DNA of 64,000 nucleotides from Lachnoclostridium sp. An118 (GCF_002160985.1 NZ_NFLQ01000003.1:1-64000); one strand, 5' to 3'; shown: positions 1 to 9,101, counted from the first letter of the stretch. Program-made: numbers and translations. The notes: generated by a model not told the origin, from the letters alone.

Positions 1-337
<337 letters not shown>

Positions 338-648
338 AAAGCTTAGGTCCGGTCTTTCACGGACCTTAGCGTTTATGCGCTCCGCAGCTCTTGGCGAGGT
401 CCCCCACGAGCTTAGAGCTGTCGGAGCATCCTCTGCCTTGCTGTCAGAGCGTCTTCCTCTCGTTCAATCTCGGTCAGGAAAACTACTAGCTTTCCTATCC
501 CGTTATTTACTGTTGGCATCAGATTTTCGCTTTCGCTCGATCTGATTTCCGTTCTGAATATTTCTCTTAGAAATTTTCAGGGTCGTTGTCTATTGTTCAG
601 TTATCAAGGTTCTTTGTTTTGTTTTCGCATCTCAGCGACAACTTCTAT

Positions 649-677
649 ATCTTATCATGTCGCTTTCGATTTGTCAA
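649..677 (-). promoter_or_regulatory. rRNA promoter P2 (proximal)
   Basis: On the minus strand TTGACA (672-677) and TAAGAT (649-654) are separated by exactly 17 bases. It points toward the 16S gene, with a start about 305 bases upstream of the mature rRNA. Confidence 0.8.
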
Positions 678-765
678 CAACTTTTTTGACTTTTTTCTTT
701 CTGTATCCTCCCGGATTGAAAGAAGATGTTTCGTTGTTGTTGCTGTCTCACGCGACAGCTTTGAT

Positions 766-795
766 ATAATAGCACGGGGGAAGTCGAATTGTCAA
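766..795 (-). promoter_or_regulatory. rRNA promoter P1 (distal)
   Basis: On the minus strand TTGACA (790-795) and TATTAT (766-771) are separated by 18 bases. Together with the proximal promoter it forms the tandem arrangement usual for rRNA operons. Confidence 0.7.
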
Positions 796-901
796 TGTTA
801 TTTTTATTTTTTATTTTATTTATACAATTTACACAATTCAGTTTCCCCCGACCTCTTTTTCAAGGGCATATTGACTATCTGTTTTCTCTTATTTTATATA
901 G

Positions 902-2260
902 TTATATAAGATCGATCGCCTCATTGATGGATTTCACTCCCAGCAGCTTGATCCCCTGAATATTTTTCACCGCATCCAGGGATACTGCCGGCAGGATACA
1001 GGTCTGAAATCCCAGCTTCTTCGCCTCAGAGACTCTCTGCTCCGGCATGTTGACAGCCCGCACTTCACCGCTCAGACCCACTTCGCCAAACACAAGCACA
1101 TCTTCCGACACCGGTCTGTTTTTATAGCTGGACACAAGGGCCAGCACGATCCCCAGATCCACGGCAGGCTCATTGATGCGGATACCGCCCGCAATATTGA
1201 CGTAAGCGTCATAGTTTGAAAGAGGAAGGCCCAGCCTTTTTTCCAGCACAGCCATCAGCAGATTCACACGATTGTAGTCTGTTCCTGCAGCGGTCCTCCT
1301 TGGCATGCCGAAATTGCTCCGGCATACAAGCGCCTGGATCTCCAGAAGGATGGGGCGGGTTCCCTCCATAGAACAGGCCACCACGGATCCGGAGGCATTT
1401 TCCGGTCTTCCGTTGAGCATGAACTCAGAAGGATTTTCCACCTCCCGGAGTCCGTCCTGTCTCATCTCAAACACCCCGATCTCGTTGGTGGAGCCAAAAC
1501 GGTTCTTTACGCCCCGCAGGATCCTGTAGGAGGCATGGCGGTCCCCCTCAAAATACAAAACCGTGTCCACCATGTGCTCCAGGACCCTGGGACCGGCCAC
1601 TGTCCCCTCCTTTGTCACATGCCCTACTATAAAGATGGAAATTCCCATACCCTTGGCAATCTGCATGAATATGTTGGTGGCCTCCCGGACCTGTGAGACG
1701 CTTCCGGGGGCAGAAGACACCTCTTCGCTGTACATGGTCTGTATCGAGTCAATGACTACAAGGGAGGGTCTCTCCTTTTCAATCACACTGCGAATAGTCT
1801 CTATATTTGTCTCACACAGAAGCAGCAGATCATCTGTAAAGGTTCCCATGCGGTCTGCCCGCAACTTGATCTGTTTCAAGGACTCCTCCCCGGAAATATA
1901 CAGGAGCTTCTGTTTGCGCTCCGTCAATCTCTGGCACACCTGCAGAAGAAGCGTAGATTTCCCGATTCCCGGATCTCCACCCACCAGCACAAGTGAGCCA
2001 GGCACGATCCCGCCTCCCAGCACGCGGTCCAGCTCGCCGATACCGGTGCAGACCCGCTCTTCTCTATCTGTCTGCACGCTGGACAGGGCGACCACCTCAG
2101 CCTCTTTCAGACTTTTTGTCTGTCCCCCCGTCTTTGCTACAGTCACCTTTTCTTCCACAAATGTATTCCACTGCCTGCACACCGGGCACTGACCCAGCCA
2201 TTTGCTCTCCTCATGCCCGCAATTTTGGCAGAAAAAAATACTTTTCTTTGCTTTTGCCAC
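902..2260 (-). CDS. radA: DNA repair protein RadA (Sms)
   Basis: RadA is a RecA-like ATPase that helps process recombination intermediates by branch migration. The 452-aa protein has the full family layout: an N-terminal zinc finger with Cys11, Cys14, Cys25 and Cys28, a Walker A loop GGDPGIGKST at about 94-103, the RadA-specific KNRFG motif near residue 250, and a C-terminal Lon-protease-like domain. The start is GTG at 2260, preceded by a strong GGAGG. It lies 18 bases downstream of the XRE-cupin regulator gene and is probably co-transcribed with it. In many Firmicutes radA sits near clpC, as it does here (about 1.8 kb apart). Confidence 0.97.
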   Translation of the reverse strand: MAKAKKSIFFCQNCGHEESKWLGQCPVCRQWNTFVEEKVTVAKTGGQTKSLKEAEVVALSSVQTDREERVCTGIGELDRVLGGGIVPGSLVLVGGDPGIGKSTLLLQVCQRLTERKQKLLYISGEESLKQIKLRADRMGTFTDDLLLLCETNIETIRSVIEKERPSLVVIDSIQTMYSEEVSSAPGSVSQVREATNIFMQIAKGMGISIFIVGHVTKEGTVAGPRVLEHMVDTVLYFEGDRHASYRILRGVKNRFGSTNEIGVFEMRQDGLREVENPSEFMLNGRPENASGSVVACSMEGTRPILLEIQALVCRSNFGMPRRTAAGTDYNRVNLLMAVLEKRLGLPLSNYDAYVNIAGGIRINEPAVDLGIVLALVSSYKNRPVSEDVLVFGEVGLSGEVRAVNMPEQRVSEAKKLGFQTCILPAVSLDAVKNIQGIKLLGVKSINEAIDLI

Positions 2261-2278
2261 TGTTTTCCTCCTTTTCCT

Positions 2279-2833
2279 TTAACTCTCTCCGTAGTAGATC
2301 AGCATACTCATCTGCACAGTCTCACTGCCTGTATTCTTATACCCGTGGATCACATCCGACCTGAAACGGATAGAGTCCCCCGCCTTCAGCTGATACACTT
2401 TCCCGTCAGCCATGATCTGTGCCTCCCCCTCGAACACAGTAATGTACTCCTCTGTTCCAGCTATATGCGGCTGAGCATCCAGCTTTCCCCCCGGCTTAAT
2501 GACAATGCGGTACATCTCAAAAAGGCGTTTCTCATCAAAGGGAAAGACGGGATAGTTGATATACAGACCATCCGCCTCTGTAACTGGATGCACCGACTCT
2601 GCGGGAATAACAGCTGCATCCTCAAGAGAAGTCTCTGTGAGCGCTGTAAAAGAAACTTTAAATCCATTCGCGATCTTCCACAGCACAGTGATCGTAGGAT
2701 TGGCATCCCCTCTCTCTATCTGGGAGAGCATGCTGCGTGATACTCCTGTGGCGGCGGCCGCTGCATCCAATGTCATCTTCTTGTTTTCACGTATCCTTTT
2801 TATGTTTCTGGCTGTTGTTTTTGATATGTCCAA
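2279..2833 (-). CDS. XRE-family regulator with C-terminal cupin domain
   Basis: The 184-aa protein has an N-terminal XRE-type helix-turn-helix (about residues 8-62; MTLDAAAAATGVSRSMLSQIERG region) and a C-terminal cupin_2 barrel (about 105-180; PHIAGTEEYITVFEGEA and GDSIRFRSDVIHGY). Members of this architecture are repressors or activators that sense a small ligand in the cupin, often controlling amino-acid or polyamine genes. The ligand cannot be predicted. It is upstream of radA on the same strand and divergent from a GNAT gene. A perfect inverted repeat in its promoter region suggests autoregulation. Confidence 0.9.
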   Translation of the reverse strand: MDISKTTARNIKRIRENKKMTLDAAAAATGVSRSMLSQIERGDANPTITVLWKIANGFKVSFTALTETSLEDAAVIPAESVHPVTEADGLYINYPVFPFDEKRLFEMYRIVIKPGGKLDAQPHIAGTEEYITVFEGEAQIMADGKVYQLKAGDSIRFRSDVIHGYKNTGSETVQMSMLIYYGES

Positions 2834-2880
2834 AATCTCGCCTCTCTTTCCGTTATATCGGATTTTTTTCCATTATATGA

Positions 2881-2910
2881 TTGACATTTCTCACTCTGAA
2901 GATATATACT
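2881..2910 (+). promoter_or_regulatory. Promoter of the GNAT acetyltransferase gene
   Basis: TTGACA (2881-2886) and TATACT (2905-2910) with an 18-base spacer. Transcription would begin just before the inverted repeat at 2921. Confidence 0.6.
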
Positions 2911-2920
2911 TTCTTTAACA

Positions 2921-2947
2921 ATATAATGTATTTTTAGTACATTATAT
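2921..2947. promoter_or_regulatory. Perfect inverted repeat, probable operator
   Basis: Two 10-base arms, ATATAATGTA (2921-2930) and TACATTATAT (2938-2947), are exact reverse complements separated by 7 bases. The right arm contains the -10 of the regulator's own promoter, and the left arm sits at the expected start of the divergent GNAT transcript. This is the position expected for an operator bound by the XRE-cupin protein; binding is inferred. Confidence 0.6.
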
Positions 2948-2968
2948 CGCACAAGAACAAAATGTCAA
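2941..2968 (-). promoter_or_regulatory. Promoter of the XRE-cupin / radA operon
   Basis: On the minus strand TTGACA (2963-2968) and TATAAT (2941-2946), both perfect, with a 16-base spacer. The -10 lies within the inverted repeat. Confidence 0.7.
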
Positions 2969-2992
2969 CACACAAGGGGAGGAGCAGATACA

Positions 2993-3493
2993 ATGGAACT
3001 GCGGAAAGCAAAAAGAGAAGATCTGGAGCAGATCATGGAACTTATTGACAACGCAAAATGTTTTTTGAGATCTCAGGGCGTGGATCAGTGGCAGAACGGC
3101 TATCCGGACAAGGACTGCTTAGAAAAGGACATAGAAAAAGAGATCGGATACCTGTGTATGCTTGACGGACGCCCGGCTGGTTATGTATGTATCGACTTCA
3201 ACGGTGAGCCCGCCTACAATACTTTAAGCGGCTCCTGGCTCAGTTCCCAGCCCTATGTAGTCCTGCATCGCCTTGCCCTTTCCCCCTCCTTCCGGGGACG
3301 GGGCCTTGCCGCCTCTGTCTTCCAGGCCGCCGAAAAAATGGCTCGCTCAAAAGATGTGCACAGTTTTAAAGTGGACACAGACAGCCAGAACCTGATCATG
3401 CGGCATATTTTGGAAAAACAGGGGTTTGTGTACTGCGGTACGATCTGTTTTGACAACAGTGAGAAAATTGCATTCGAAAAACTGCTCCTGTAG
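2993..3493 (+). CDS. GNAT family N-acetyltransferase
   Basis: The 166-aa protein has a GNAT fold: the acetyl-CoA loop is visible as SPSFRGRGLAASVFQAAE (about residues 97-114), with a preceding beta-strand VVLHRLAL and a C-terminal LEKQGFVYCGTI strand typical of the family. The substrate is unknown. The start ATG is preceded by GGGGAGGAG. It is the only plus-strand gene of the first 9 kb and is transcribed away from the XRE-cupin regulator, with which it shares a palindromic operator candidate, so it may belong to that regulon. Confidence 0.88.
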   Translation: MELRKAKREDLEQIMELIDNAKCFLRSQGVDQWQNGYPDKDCLEKDIEKEIGYLCMLDGRPAGYVCIDFNGEPAYNTLSGSWLSSQPYVVLHRLALSPSFRGRGLAASVFQAAEKMARSKDVHSFKVDTDSQNLIMRHILEKQGFVYCGTICFDNSEKIAFEKLLL

Positions 3494-3513
3494 ACGATCC
3501 ATCTGATATTAAC

Positions 3514-3552
3514 AATAAATAAAAAACAAGCTGCAGGGGAAATCCCTGCAGC
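3514..3552 (-). terminator. Intrinsic terminator after the 137-aa gene
   Basis: Hairpin GCTGCAGGG / CCCTGCAGC (3530-3552) with an A-rich run at 3514-3528, which reads as a U tract on the minus strand. It ends the clpC-side transcription unit and may also stop transcripts from the convergent GNAT gene. Confidence 0.8.
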
Positions 3553-3558
3553 CCGGAA

Positions 3559-3972
3559 TTATTTCTTTACAATTTTTACTTCTATGCTCTTTCCTTCTTC
3601 CAGCTCTGCACTGACGCTCAGCTTGCCGCTTAAGTTTGTCGTCATATCACCGATATTCATATCATCCAGATAGACAGCGTACTCACTGTCCGCCTCCAGC
3701 TCAAGTGTAAACTGTGCATCTTTTGGTGCAGATACTTTAAAGGAAACAATGCCGTCTCCTGTCTTAAAATTCTCCACCGCTGTCCCCGGAACAGACTCGT
3801 ATACAAACATGCCGTTTTTCTCCAGTTTGGTGATCTCGGCAAATGTCTTTACCTTGTAGATGTCTCCCTGGAACTCAAAGCCCTCCAGCTTTGTCTTAGA
3901 GCCGAGTGTGTAATCCCCAAAACTCAGCGTTCCATCGTTTTCTGCCCGCAACAGCTCTTTTACTACTGCCAT
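3559..3972 (-). CDS. Conserved protein of unknown function (beta-rich, 137 aa)
   Basis: The protein starts MAVVKELLRAENDGTLSFGDYTLG and is predicted to be mostly beta strand, without signal peptide or membrane segment. I recall similar proteins in Lachnospiraceae genomes that carry the automatic name endosialidase, but no catalytic motif of a sialidase is visible here and I do not support that function. An AGGAGG precedes the ATG. It lies 57 bases downstream of clpC and ends at a strong terminator, so it may be the last gene of the clpC unit. Confidence 0.75.
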   Translation of the reverse strand: MAVVKELLRAENDGTLSFGDYTLGSKTKLEGFEFQGDIYKVKTFAEITKLEKNGMFVYESVPGTAVENFKTGDGIVSFKVSAPKDAQFTLELEADSEYAVYLDDMNIGDMTTNLSGKLSVSAELEEGKSIEVKIVKK

Positions 3973-4029
3973 TTTACATGTCCTCCTAGTGGTTCTTCTT
4001 TTGTATCCACATTATATCTCAAAAAAATT

Positions 4030-6465
4030 TCAATTTGTAGTCTTTGGAATAAATTTTATTTCTTTTTTAGACATGCCGGCCTCCACTGTCTGGCCCCTCT
4101 TTATGGTACCGTCCAGCACCGCCTCAGCCAGCTTATCTTCCAGCAGATTCTGCACCGCTCGGCGCAGCGGACGGGCTCCATACTTCTGATCCGTGCCGGT
4201 CTCCACAATGTGCTTTTTCACAGAGTCCCGGACATGGAGCGTGATGCCAAGCTGCTCCTTTGCCCGCGCACACACCTCTTTGCACATCATGCTCACGATC
4301 TTCTTCATATCTGCATTATTCAGTGCATGGAATACAAGGATCTCGTCAATACGGTTCAGGAACTCCGGACGGAAGAGCAACTTCACTTCATTCATCACAT
4401 TGGACTTCATCCGCTTGTAGTCGCCGGCCTCGTCTTCTTTTGTCACAAATCCCAGCCGCTTCGGGTCTATGATCGCCTGGGCGCCCGCATTGGATGTCAT
4501 AATGATCACCGTGTTGCGGAAATCCACCTTCCTGCCCTGGGAGTCTGTGATATGGCCGTCATCCAGCACCTGCAGGAGGATGTTGAACACATCCGGATGC
4601 GCCTTCTCGATCTCGTCAAACAGCACCACTGAGTAAGGGTGACGGCGCACCTGTTCGCTGAGCTGTCCTCCATCCTCGTGACCTACGTATCCCGGAGGCG
4701 AACCGATCATCTTGGAGACGCTGTGCTTCTCCATGTACTCAGACATATCCACCCGGATCATAGAATCCTCATTGCCAAAGAGAGCCTCTGCCAGCGCCTT
4801 TGATAGCTCTGTCTTTCCCACACCGGTAGGACCGAGAAAGAGAAACGAGCCGATAGGGCGGGCCGGATCTTTCAGCCCCACTCTTCCACGGCGCACCGCC
4901 TTCGCCACAGCAGTGACAGCCTCCTCCTGTCCCACCACTCTCTTGTGAAGGGTCTGTTCCAGCCTTTTCAGTCTGGCGCTCTCAGACTCTGCCAGTTTCT
5001 GCACAGGGATCTTCGTCCACTCGGACACGACGCCTGCTATGTCATCGGCCGTGACGCACACCTGGCGGCGGGCATTGTTTCTCTGGAAACGCTTTTTCTG
5101 CTGCTCCAGCTTTTTCTGAGCCTCCTGCTGCTCCTGGTGGAGAAGGGAGGCCTCCTTCATATCTCCGGCACGGATGGCATCCTCCTTGTCCCGGACCAGC
5201 TGTTCGATCACTTTCTCCAGCTCTTCCATATTTTCCGGAACTTTAAATCCCTTCAGGCTGACCTTGGCGCAGGCTTCATCCAGCACATCTATGGCTTTAT
5301 CCGGCAGGAAGCGGTCGCTGATATAGCGCTCCGACAGGGAGACCGCCGCCTCCAGCGCCTCCTCCCGGACAGACACGCGGTGATGTTCCTCATATTTTTC
5401 CTGAAGTCCTTTCAGGATCTCCAGACACTCCTCCCTGGTCGGTTCCTCCACAGTCACCGGCTGGAATCGGCGCTCCAGGGCCGCATCCTTTTCTATATAT
5501 TTCCTGTACTCCACAATGGTGGTGGCTCCGATGAGCTGCAGCTCCCCTCTTGCCAGGGAAGGCTTCAGTATATTGGATGCGTCCATGGCGCCTTCCGCGC
5601 CGCCGGCGCCGATGATGGTGTGGACCTCATCCAGGAAGAGGATCACATTGCCGGCAGCCTTCACCTCCTGGATCAGCCGCTTCATCCTCTCCTCAAATTC
5701 GCCTCTGTACTTGGACCCGGCGATCATCCCCGCCAGATCCATAGTAACGATGCGCCGGTTTTTCATTGTCTCCGGCACCACGCCTCTGGCGATCCGCTGG
5801 GCAAGCCCCTCCAGCACCGCCGTCTTTCCGACGCCCGGCTCTCCTACAAGGCAGGGGTTGTTCTTCGTCCGACGGCTCAGGATCTGCATCAGCCGCTCGA
5901 TCTCCTTCTCCCGACCGATGACCGGGTCCAGTTTCCCCTCTGCGGCCTGAAGTGTCAGGTCTGTGCCGTACTGTTCCAGGACAGAATTTTTCCTTCGCCC
6001 GTCCTCCTGCATCTCCTCCATATACTCTTTAGGATCCGCACCCACACTGACAAGAATATCCTGGCACAGCTTCTGAAGATTCACATTCAGCGTGAGCAGG
6101 ATCCTGGCTGCCACACAGTCCACATCCCGCAGGATAGCAAGGAGCATATGCTCCGTCCCCGCCTCATCGGAGCGCAGGCGCAGCGCCTCCTCCTTGGACT
6201 CCTCCAGGATGTACGTAAGCCGGGGGCTCATCTGAGGACTGCCTGTGACCGTCGCCCCCTCCCCGGGGGATACCAGCTCATCTATGATCTTCCGGATATT
6301 CTCCTCGCTGACACCGTTCAGGGCCAGCACCTGTCCGGCCACCCCGGTGTAAACTTTTTTCAGCCCGACAAGAAGATGCTCCGTCCCGATGTAGGGGTGC
6401 CGGAGCTCTCTTGCCACAGTCTTTGCAATTTTCAATACTTCCTTTGCCTGTTCGGTATAGTTCAT
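4030..6465 (-). CDS. clpC: ATP-dependent chaperone ClpC
   Basis: ClpC is an AAA+ unfoldase that feeds proteins to ClpP. The 811-aa protein shows the double Clp_N repeat (about 1-145), first AAA module with GEPGVGKT (about 205) and DEVHT Walker B, an UVR/middle-domain region (about 420-460), and the second AAA module with GPTGVGKT (about 545), then the ClpB D2-small domain. Length matches ClpC. The ribosome binding site is weak. The usual ctsR-mcsA-mcsB genes are absent: the upstream gene is instead a GntR regulator, 76 bases away. I saw no CtsR heptad repeat or CIRCE element upstream. Confidence 0.96.
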   Translation of the reverse strand: MNYTEQAKEVLKIAKTVARELRHPYIGTEHLLVGLKKVYTGVAGQVLALNGVSEENIRKIIDELVSPGEGATVTGSPQMSPRLTYILEESKEEALRLRSDEAGTEHMLLAILRDVDCVAARILLTLNVNLQKLCQDILVSVGADPKEYMEEMQEDGRRKNSVLEQYGTDLTLQAAEGKLDPVIGREKEIERLMQILSRRTKNNPCLVGEPGVGKTAVLEGLAQRIARGVVPETMKNRRIVTMDLAGMIAGSKYRGEFEERMKRLIQEVKAAGNVILFLDEVHTIIGAGGAEGAMDASNILKPSLARGELQLIGATTIVEYRKYIEKDAALERRFQPVTVEEPTREECLEILKGLQEKYEEHHRVSVREEALEAAVSLSERYISDRFLPDKAIDVLDEACAKVSLKGFKVPENMEELEKVIEQLVRDKEDAIRAGDMKEASLLHQEQQEAQKKLEQQKKRFQRNNARRQVCVTADDIAGVVSEWTKIPVQKLAESESARLKRLEQTLHKRVVGQEEAVTAVAKAVRRGRVGLKDPARPIGSFLFLGPTGVGKTELSKALAEALFGNEDSMIRVDMSEYMEKHSVSKMIGSPPGYVGHEDGGQLSEQVRRHPYSVVLFDEIEKAHPDVFNILLQVLDDGHITDSQGRKVDFRNTVIIMTSNAGAQAIIDPKRLGFVTKEDEAGDYKRMKSNVMNEVKLLFRPEFLNRIDEILVFHALNNADMKKIVSMMCKEVCARAKEQLGITLHVRDSVKKHIVETGTDQKYGARPLRRAVQNLLEDKLAEAVLDGTIKRGQTVEAGMSKKEIKFIPKTTN

Positions 6466-6541
6466 GTCCTATCAGGGAAAAAGAATCTGCTCCTCTTCCC
6501 GCTCCTTTCTCCATTTTCCCGTCTCTGCCGGATCTTTCTTC

Positions 6542-6910
6542 CTAAGCGTACTCGTCGAAAATCTCATCCACAAGCTCATGCACTTCTTCCCTGGATATAG
6601 CCTTGCACCGGCCCTGAGCCAGCACGATCCGAAGCTGCTGCTTCATCTCCTCCACTGCCTTGATCTTGTCGATATCCAGTGCCACCACAGCGCCCTTGCG
6701 CCTGTCAAGCTGGATAAATCCTTCCTGCCTAAGCAGGCTGTAGGCCTTGTTCACTGTGTGCATATTGATCCCCACCGCCTGGGCCATCTGCCGGACCGAG
6801 GGGAGCGGGTCTCCCTCCCGGATCTCGGCGGTAGCGATCCCCAGGATGATCTGGTTGCGCACCTGCATGTAAATCGCTTCGTCACTGTTAAAATCAATTT
6901 CTATCAACAT
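6542..6910 (-). CDS. GntR-family regulator, YtrA subfamily
   Basis: The 122-aa protein is a short GntR regulator: the winged helix covers about residues 8-75 (AIYMQVRNQIILGIATAEI, then LPSVRQMAQAVGINMHTVNK), and the C-terminal part is only a short helical tail for dimerisation, as in YtrA-type proteins. These usually control a neighbouring ABC transporter or membrane protein, but the gene directly downstream is clpC. Whether it controls clpC is open. Confidence 0.9.
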   Translation of the reverse strand: MLIEIDFNSDEAIYMQVRNQIILGIATAEIREGDPLPSVRQMAQAVGINMHTVNKAYSLLRQEGFIQLDRRKGAVVALDIDKIKAVEEMKQQLRIVLAQGRCKAISREEVHELVDEIFDEYA

Positions 6911-6993
6911 AGTATCCCCTTCTCACTAAGAGCCTTTTCTCTTGTTATATATACATTAGCACATACTACACAATTCCCGCAAGAAAAACAACT

Positions 6994-7785
6994 CTACCGG
7001 ATCACGATATTGCCGGATTTCCGGGGCGCAGTCCTTTTATAGGATACAGCCGGGTACCCCATGAGCATACAGCAGACCACGGTGCGCTTTCCGATGCCCA
7101 GCCACTCCCTGAGCACATCGCTGTTCTCCACCACCGCTTTGGTGTAGCCGCTGAACAGCACGCCGGCTCCCTCGGCCACAGCCATGTTTTCAATATTGGC
7201 CGCCGCCAATCCTCCGTCCAGAGGATTTTTGGAGGTGATCACCAGGAAGGATGTGGCGTTAAAGAAAAAGGTATCGTCCTTTGGATCTTTTTTATATTTC
7301 TCATAGAACCCGCGGAAAACGCGCTCATACAGAGGCGCCTCCTCCTTCAGGACATCCAGGATGCCGGGCAGCTCCTTCCAGAAAAGATCTTTAAACGCTT
7401 CCATCTCGTCCCGCACCAGGACAAACCTGCATCCCTGGGTATTTTTCGCCGTGGGCGTGTACCGGCCTGCCGCCAGGATGCGCTCCAGCTTCTCCCGCTC
7501 TATGGGCGTGCTCTTGAAGTTCCGGATGCTCCTTCTGAATTTCACCGCGTGGAGAAAATGTTCCGGATCCACACAGAATGTGTCTTTATCGTACTCCTCC
7601 ACCTCGTCCATGTCGTACTCCGGTATGGACACAGCTCCCGTGGGACAGACCGCCACACAGTGTCCGCACTGGATACATCTGCGCACATACTCCGCCTTTT
7701 TATCCTGGATCTGCAGCGCTTCTCCCGGACAGTCCCTGACGCAGGCGCCGCATCCCACACACAAATCTTTATTGATCTCAACCAT
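6994..7785 (-). CDS. Ferredoxin-nitroreductase family protein
   Basis: The 263-aa protein joins two [4Fe-4S] clusters (CVGCGACVRDCP and CIQCGHCVAVCP, within the first 55 residues) to a nitroreductase-type FMN domain (about 80-255; RRSIRNFKSTPIEREKLERI is the typical FMN-binding start). Such fusions are common in anaerobic Clostridia and are thought to reduce unknown compounds with ferredoxin-level electrons. The start is set to the ATG at 7785; a GTG three codons upstream lies within the ribosome binding site AAGGAG and is unlikely. It is monocistronic, between ald and the GntR gene. Confidence 0.92.
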   Translation of the reverse strand: MVEINKDLCVGCGACVRDCPGEALQIQDKKAEYVRRCIQCGHCVAVCPTGAVSIPEYDMDEVEEYDKDTFCVDPEHFLHAVKFRRSIRNFKSTPIEREKLERILAAGRYTPTAKNTQGCRFVLVRDEMEAFKDLFWKELPGILDVLKEEAPLYERVFRGFYEKYKKDPKDDTFFFNATSFLVITSKNPLDGGLAAANIENMAVAEGAGVLFSGYTKAVVENSDVLREWLGIGKRTVVCCMLMGYPAVSYKRTAPRKSGNIVIR

Positions 7786-7882
7786 GATCCGCACTCCTTA
7801 TCCTTTAAATAATCCTTTAAAACTTTATAAGTTCTTCCGTATTTACATCTGATATATTACCACAGCTTCCGGTTTCTGCAAA

Positions 7883-7943
7883 CTAAAAAGACGGAGGCAT
7901 CCGCCGCCGGACTGTCTTTCTCTGCCCGTCGGGGATGCCTTCG
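7883..7943 (-). terminator. Intrinsic terminator of ald
   Basis: Arms 7892-7902 (CGGAGGCATCC) and 7933-7943 pair over 11 positions with one G-U. A run of A at 7885-7889 reads as U on the minus strand. Confidence 0.75.
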
Positions 7944-7979
7944 TTTATAAAAGCTGTGAATTTTTATAGACTTTCCAAT

Positions 7980-9101
7980 TTATTTGCAGATTTCTCTGAT
8001 GTCTGTGTACTCATAGCAGTCAAAGCTGTCTGCCACGTTCTTGCATGTCAGCTTGCCATCGTATGTGTTGATGGCTGAGTAGATCACCTCGTTGTCTGCG
8101 CATGCTTTCTCAAGTCCCTTGTTTGCGATCTGGAGACCGTAGGAGAGAGTTGCGTTTGTCAGAGCGATGGTGGATGTTCTCGGAACAGCACCCGGCATAT
8201 TTCCTACACAGTAGTGAACAACGCCATCCTCGATGAAGATCGGATCATCGTGGTATGTCACTTTTGTGGTCTCGCCGCAGCCGCCCTGGTCAACAGCAAC
8301 GTCTACAAATACAGCGCCTGGTTTCATCTCTTTGAGATATTTCTTTTTGAAGATCTTCGGAGCAGCTTTTCCTGGGATCAGGACAGATCCGATCACAAGG
8401 TCTGCTTCTTTTACAGCTTTCTCAATGTTTGCATCATTGGATACAAGTGTCTGGATGCGGGCTCCAAAAATGTCGTCCAGGTAAGCAAGTCTCGGAAGGC
8501 TGATATCCAGGATAGTTACATTTGCGCCCATTCCAACAGCAATCTTGCAGGCGTTTGTTCCTACATTTCCGCCTCCAAGGATTACGATGTTTGCCTTCGG
8601 TGTTCCCGGAACGCCTGCCAGGAGAACGCCCTCGCCGCCGAATGTCTGCTCCAGGTATTTTGCTCCTTCCTGGATACTTAAGCGTCCTGCGATCTGGCTC
8701 ATAGGAGCAAGAAGGGGAAGTCCGCCCTGCTTCGGATCATACAGTGTCTCGTAGGCAACACCTTTAACTTTTCCATTTAAGAGAGCGTCTGTCTGCGGTT
8801 TGTCTGCTGCCAGATGAAGATATGTATAGAGGATCAGTCCTTCGTGGAACAGCGGATACTCTTCCGGAAGAGGCTCTTTTACCTTGATCATCATCTCTAC
8901 TGTATCCCACACTTCTTTTGCAGTGTCGATCATCTTTGCGCCTGCTGCCTCGTACTCAGCATCCTGGAACCCGGATCCGACACCAGCGCCTTTCTCAATA
9001 TACACCTCATGGCCTGCTGCCACATAGCTCTTTACGTTGTCCGGTGTCATACCTACACGGAACTCATTGTTTTTGATTTCTTTTACGCATCCTACTTTCA
9101 A
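7980..9101 (-). CDS. ald: Alanine dehydrogenase
   Basis: It catalyses NAD-dependent oxidative deamination of L-alanine to pyruvate and ammonia, or the reverse. The 373-aa protein has the family N-terminus (MKVGCVKEIKNNEFRVGMTP), the substrate-site Lys in MIKVKEP (about 74), the His in LHLAADK (about 96), and the NAD-binding Rossmann loop VILGGGNVGTNAC (about 173). Length is normal. It is transcribed divergently from a RpiR regulator, which suggests that this regulator might control it; no specific site was identified. Confidence 0.96.
   Translation of the reverse strand: MKVGCVKEIKNNEFRVGMTPDNVKSYVAAGHEVYIEKGAGVGSGFQDAEYEAAGAKMIDTAKEVWDTVEMMIKVKEPLPEEYPLFHEGLILYTYLHLAADKPQTDALLNGKVKGVAYETLYDPKQGGLPLLAPMSQIAGRLSIQEGAKYLEQTFGGEGVLLAGVPGTPKANIVILGGGNVGTNACKIAVGMGANVTILDISLPRLAYLDDIFGARIQTLVSNDANIEKAVKEADLVIGSVLIPGKAAPKIFKKKYLKEMKPGAVFVDVAVDQGGCGETTKVTYHDDPIFIEDGVVHYCVGNMPGAVPRTSTIALTNATLSYGLQIANKGLEKACADNEVIYSAINTYDGKLTCKNVADSFDCYEYTDIREICK

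Larger units (their letters stand above)
338..901 (-). other. rRNA operon leader and promoter region, no protein gene
   Basis: This 560-base stretch lies between the 16S start and the end of radA. It holds two sigma-A promoters pointing into the rRNA operon, a leader of about 300 nt, a hairpin next to the mature 16S end (inverted repeat around 340-371, probably part of the processing stem) and a small 6-bp-stem hairpin near 520-545. The AT-rich reading frame on the plus strand at 586-909 is judged spurious. No radA terminator with a clear U tract was seen. Confidence 0.75.

Noticed and set aside
586-909. Open frame of 107 codons on the plus strand in the rRNA promoter region
   Set aside because: AT-rich, no ribosome binding site, low-complexity Phe/Ser-rich product, and it covers two rRNA promoters on the other strand.
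3559-3972. Calling the 137-aa protein an endosialidase
   Set aside because: That name occurs for similar proteins, as I recall, but no sialidase motif is visible and the size is far too small.
4945-6600. Long plus-strand frame (551 codons) opposite clpC; similar long frames lie opposite purD, addAB and the P1B ATPases
   Set aside because: These are antisense shadows of well-recognised genes caused by high GC in the third codon position; no family features.
6911-6993. Search for CtsR or CIRCE elements controlling clpC
   Set aside because: No GGTCAAA direct repeats or 9-bp CIRCE arms were found upstream of the GntR gene or clpC.
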